From Chara braunii (taxonomy: Eukaryota > Streptophyta > Charophyceae > Charales > Characeae), in assembly GCA_003427395.1 (NCBI GenBank), contig BFEA01000640.1, forward strand, positions 684,973 through 708,222: DNA of 23,250 bases, written 5' to 3'. The first letter of the stretch is position 1. Every line of letters starts with the position of its first letter. The translations under genes were made by a program, and so were the position numbers. Below the pieces are notes generated by a model that was not told the origin of the DNA, ran no database searches, and was given only the letters and a program-made list of their open reading frames with translations. Shown in pieces: positions 21,501 to 23,250 of the stretch.

Positions 21501-22315
21501 ACCGTAGTAAACCCTTCTGGGTCTTTTGTAACTGTGAATCGAAAGGCCCAGTGAAGAGTCGACTTCATACCGTACAAAAAGCTTAGCTGCAATAGGCTCA
21601 CTTAGGCAGGGGTGAGGGGTGGTACATCCTTCTCGAAGGAAGCAATCAATGCTGCCCACTCGGGCCTCTCAACCTTAATGGGGAGGAGCGTGGTGTGAGT
21701 CAACCTTGTACCATTCATCGACTTGCCGGGGGAATAGGAACCGGACTGTTGCTCCCCAGAATGGCAGGAGCCAGAACCATGAGGTTCTGTATAAAAGAGA
21801 AAAAACATATTCGGTCTCATCCGCTCCAGGATCTGAGGGAGTTGTTGCTTCAGGCTGTGTAGAGTAAAACATATTCGATTCTTTCTAAGTTTCTAGCTTC
21901 CCCGTCAACGAAAGTCCAGTCCAGTCTTTGCTGTAATCGTTCTGCGTGCGAGCCTCTATGGAAAAGGGTGATACGCCTGTGGAATTTCGTCCAGCAGACG
22001 CCTTTTTGAAACTAAAAGTTGATTGTTAGAGTGGTTCTCCTTTCCAGCAATTGTTTTTCGTACGGCTTCGCTAGGGGTTGGATGTATCTTGGGAGGTGGT
22101 CAGGCTTTTGCGATTTTTAATCCACCACCCAGTACACATCCCAGCCGCGCACAAATTTGTTGGAGTAGCCAGCCCGGGTATTTACCAGACGGCATTTGGT
22201 GGCAGCGCCAGCTAAGAAATGAAAAAGGGGGGCCACTGGCGCTCTTCAAAAGCTTGGTGTGCAGTGTGGCGCCTCCGAGACGGGGTGCATTGGTGGTTAA
22301 ACTGTTGTGGGGGGC

Positions 22316-22336
22316 TTCTCTCTCTCTCTCTCTCTT
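22316..22336. repeat. (CT)n microsatellite
   Basis: A short CT run of about ten repeats in intergenic DNA. Confidence 0.9.
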
Positions 22337-22794
22337 TTTGTTGTGATGGATTCCACCGTGAAGGGTCTAAGAAAAGTATCCCGATAAGGGTAAGAAGACT
22401 ATTACCCCGATAAGGTGGCCGTGAAGCGCAGGTAACAGTCAGCGGGTCTCTCTGGTCTAGGAAAGAAAGGAGAACTGCCGGTGGTCCGTGGTGGAAGCCT
22501 CTGCCTGCAATGACCTATGCTGAGCATGTACCTGGCTTTAGATGCCACGTTAGAAGAGGCTGCTGGGTGTGAATAGACGGGAAAAAAGTGAAGCAAAAGA
22601 AGAACTGCATGCAGACTGCAAAGAGGCAGCTTGAGGTAGAGATTAATTGTGCACCTGTTGAAATCATCATGACAAATAGGCCACTCGAAATGAACTAACT
22701 GTACAATGATGGACTGGTAGATCCTTTCTAAGTTCTAACAGGCTGCTTCTCTGGAATAGACATTGTCAATGGCTTCACCCCACCCCCCTTCTCT

Positions 22795-22930
22795 CTCTCA
22801 CACACGCACACACACACAGAGGGCAGACTGTTGTGGTTTAACCCTCCTGATGATGGGTGAAAGACTGACAGTCCGGCGACACAGTCTTGCACAATCATGC
22901 TTTTTTTGCGTGGATAGTGAATATGACAAC
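22795..22930. repeat. Dispersed repeat copy 2 with hammerhead-ribozyme-like core
   Basis: After ctctctcacacacgcacaca comes GCAGACTGT (22823-22831), T (22832), a possible stem-loop (22833-22846), CTGATGA (22847-22853), a hairpin-containing stretch, GACA (22878-22881) and ACAGTCTTGC (22881-22890), then the shared tail tcatgctttttttgcgtg and gaatatgacaac. The order fits a type III hammerhead, but the second box is GACA where GAAA is expected, so this copy is probably inactive. Confidence 0.55.
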
Positions 22931-22956
22931 CTCTCTCTCGATCTCTCTCTCCCCCC

Positions 22957-22966
22957 CACACACACA

Positions 22967-23010
<44 letters not shown>
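22957..23010. repeat. (CA)n microsatellite
   Basis: About 27 CA repeats with one interruption, directly downstream of the hammerhead-like repeat and preceded by CT and C runs. Confidence 0.95.
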
Positions 23011-23011
<1 letters not shown>

Positions 23012-23208
23012 CTGCGCGCACGCACACACACGGACTTCCCTGGGGATTTATCCATCCAACTTGATCCAAGTAATATAAATGAATGTTTTCCCGATATAGT
23101 CGGGTGCACACTCTAATCTGACGATTAGAGCGGACACCTCTGGCCGTGTTGTTAGAGTCCCGGATGGATATATGCACAGTCTGCTAGGATTGCAGGGCTG
23201 GTGTGAGT

Positions 23209-23211
<3 letters not shown>

Positions 23212-23250
<39 letters not shown>
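23212..23250. repeat. (CT)n microsatellite running to the window end
   Basis: CT repeats start near 23212 and continue through the last base, so the true length is unknown. Confidence 0.95.

Larger units (their letters stand above)
14319..23250. other. Intergenic / 3'-flanking region without a supported gene
   Basis: No open frame here shows a recognisable domain or a credible exon chain. Contents are the listed tandem duplications, foldback copy 3, the ccmC fragment, one hAT-like element and microsatellites. Stretches such as 16170-16970, 17530-18160, 18780-19150 and 21500-22310 show nothing I can name. The start of this region must include the SEC 3' UTR. Confidence 0.6.

Noticed and set aside
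22728-23177. - strand frame of 149 codons rich in Cys-Val
   Set aside because: It is the translation of (CA)n and CT tracts.

Overview
The window is eukaryotic nuclear DNA. It holds the 3' part of one intron-rich protein gene, and almost all the rest is intronic or intergenic repeat sequence. The gene lies on the + strand. Nine exons between 2120 and 14318, all with GT-AG introns, encode the C-terminal half of a plant-type O-linked N-acetylglucosamine transferase (OGT, SECRET AGENT/SEC class). The window covers 352 codons plus the stop. The TPR superhelix and the first catalytic exons must lie upstream of position 1, because I found no exon in 1-2119.

Organism: a streptophyte (green plant lineage). 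A charophyte such as Chara, or another large-genome early-diverging lineage, would fit, but the species is inferred. The evidence is: (1) the protein matches plant SEC, lacks the animal OGT intervening domain and has the plant-style C-terminus around FKVTED; (2) three nuclear copies of mitochondrial genes are present (cox1, mttB/tatC, ccmC), and mitochondrial ccmC and mttB are typical of plant-type mitochondria; they read in the standard code; (3) introns are long (508-2846 bp) and packed with repeats; (4) one N at 19858 points to a draft assembly.

Layout: 1-2119 is intron with a three-copy GA/poly-A tandem repeat, a C-rich G-quadruplex/i-motif tract and T-rich low-complexity DNA. 2120-14318 holds the nine exons. 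Its introns carry a 201-bp TTAA-flanked inverted-repeat element next to its own empty-site copy, two foldback elements, a minisatellite interrupted by a cox1 fragment and then by an 837-bp hAT-type element with a perfect 8-bp target duplication, an mttB fragment, and CT/GT microsatellites with C-rich duplications. 14319-23250 has no convincing gene. It holds many two-copy tandem duplications (periods 33-219 bp), a third foldback copy, an in-frame ccmC fragment, a second hAT-like element with an 8-bp target duplication, and long GT, CA and CT tracts. A repeat at 22795-22930 has a hammerhead-ribozyme-like core and a shorter, partly degenerate relative at 12600-12691.

Most notable points: the family of ~110-bp nearly full-length hairpins (three copies), the filled/empty-site pair for the TTAA element, the nested minisatellite/mitochondrial/hAT insertion, the exon-like 108-bp segment inside the hAT element, and the hammerhead-like repeat.
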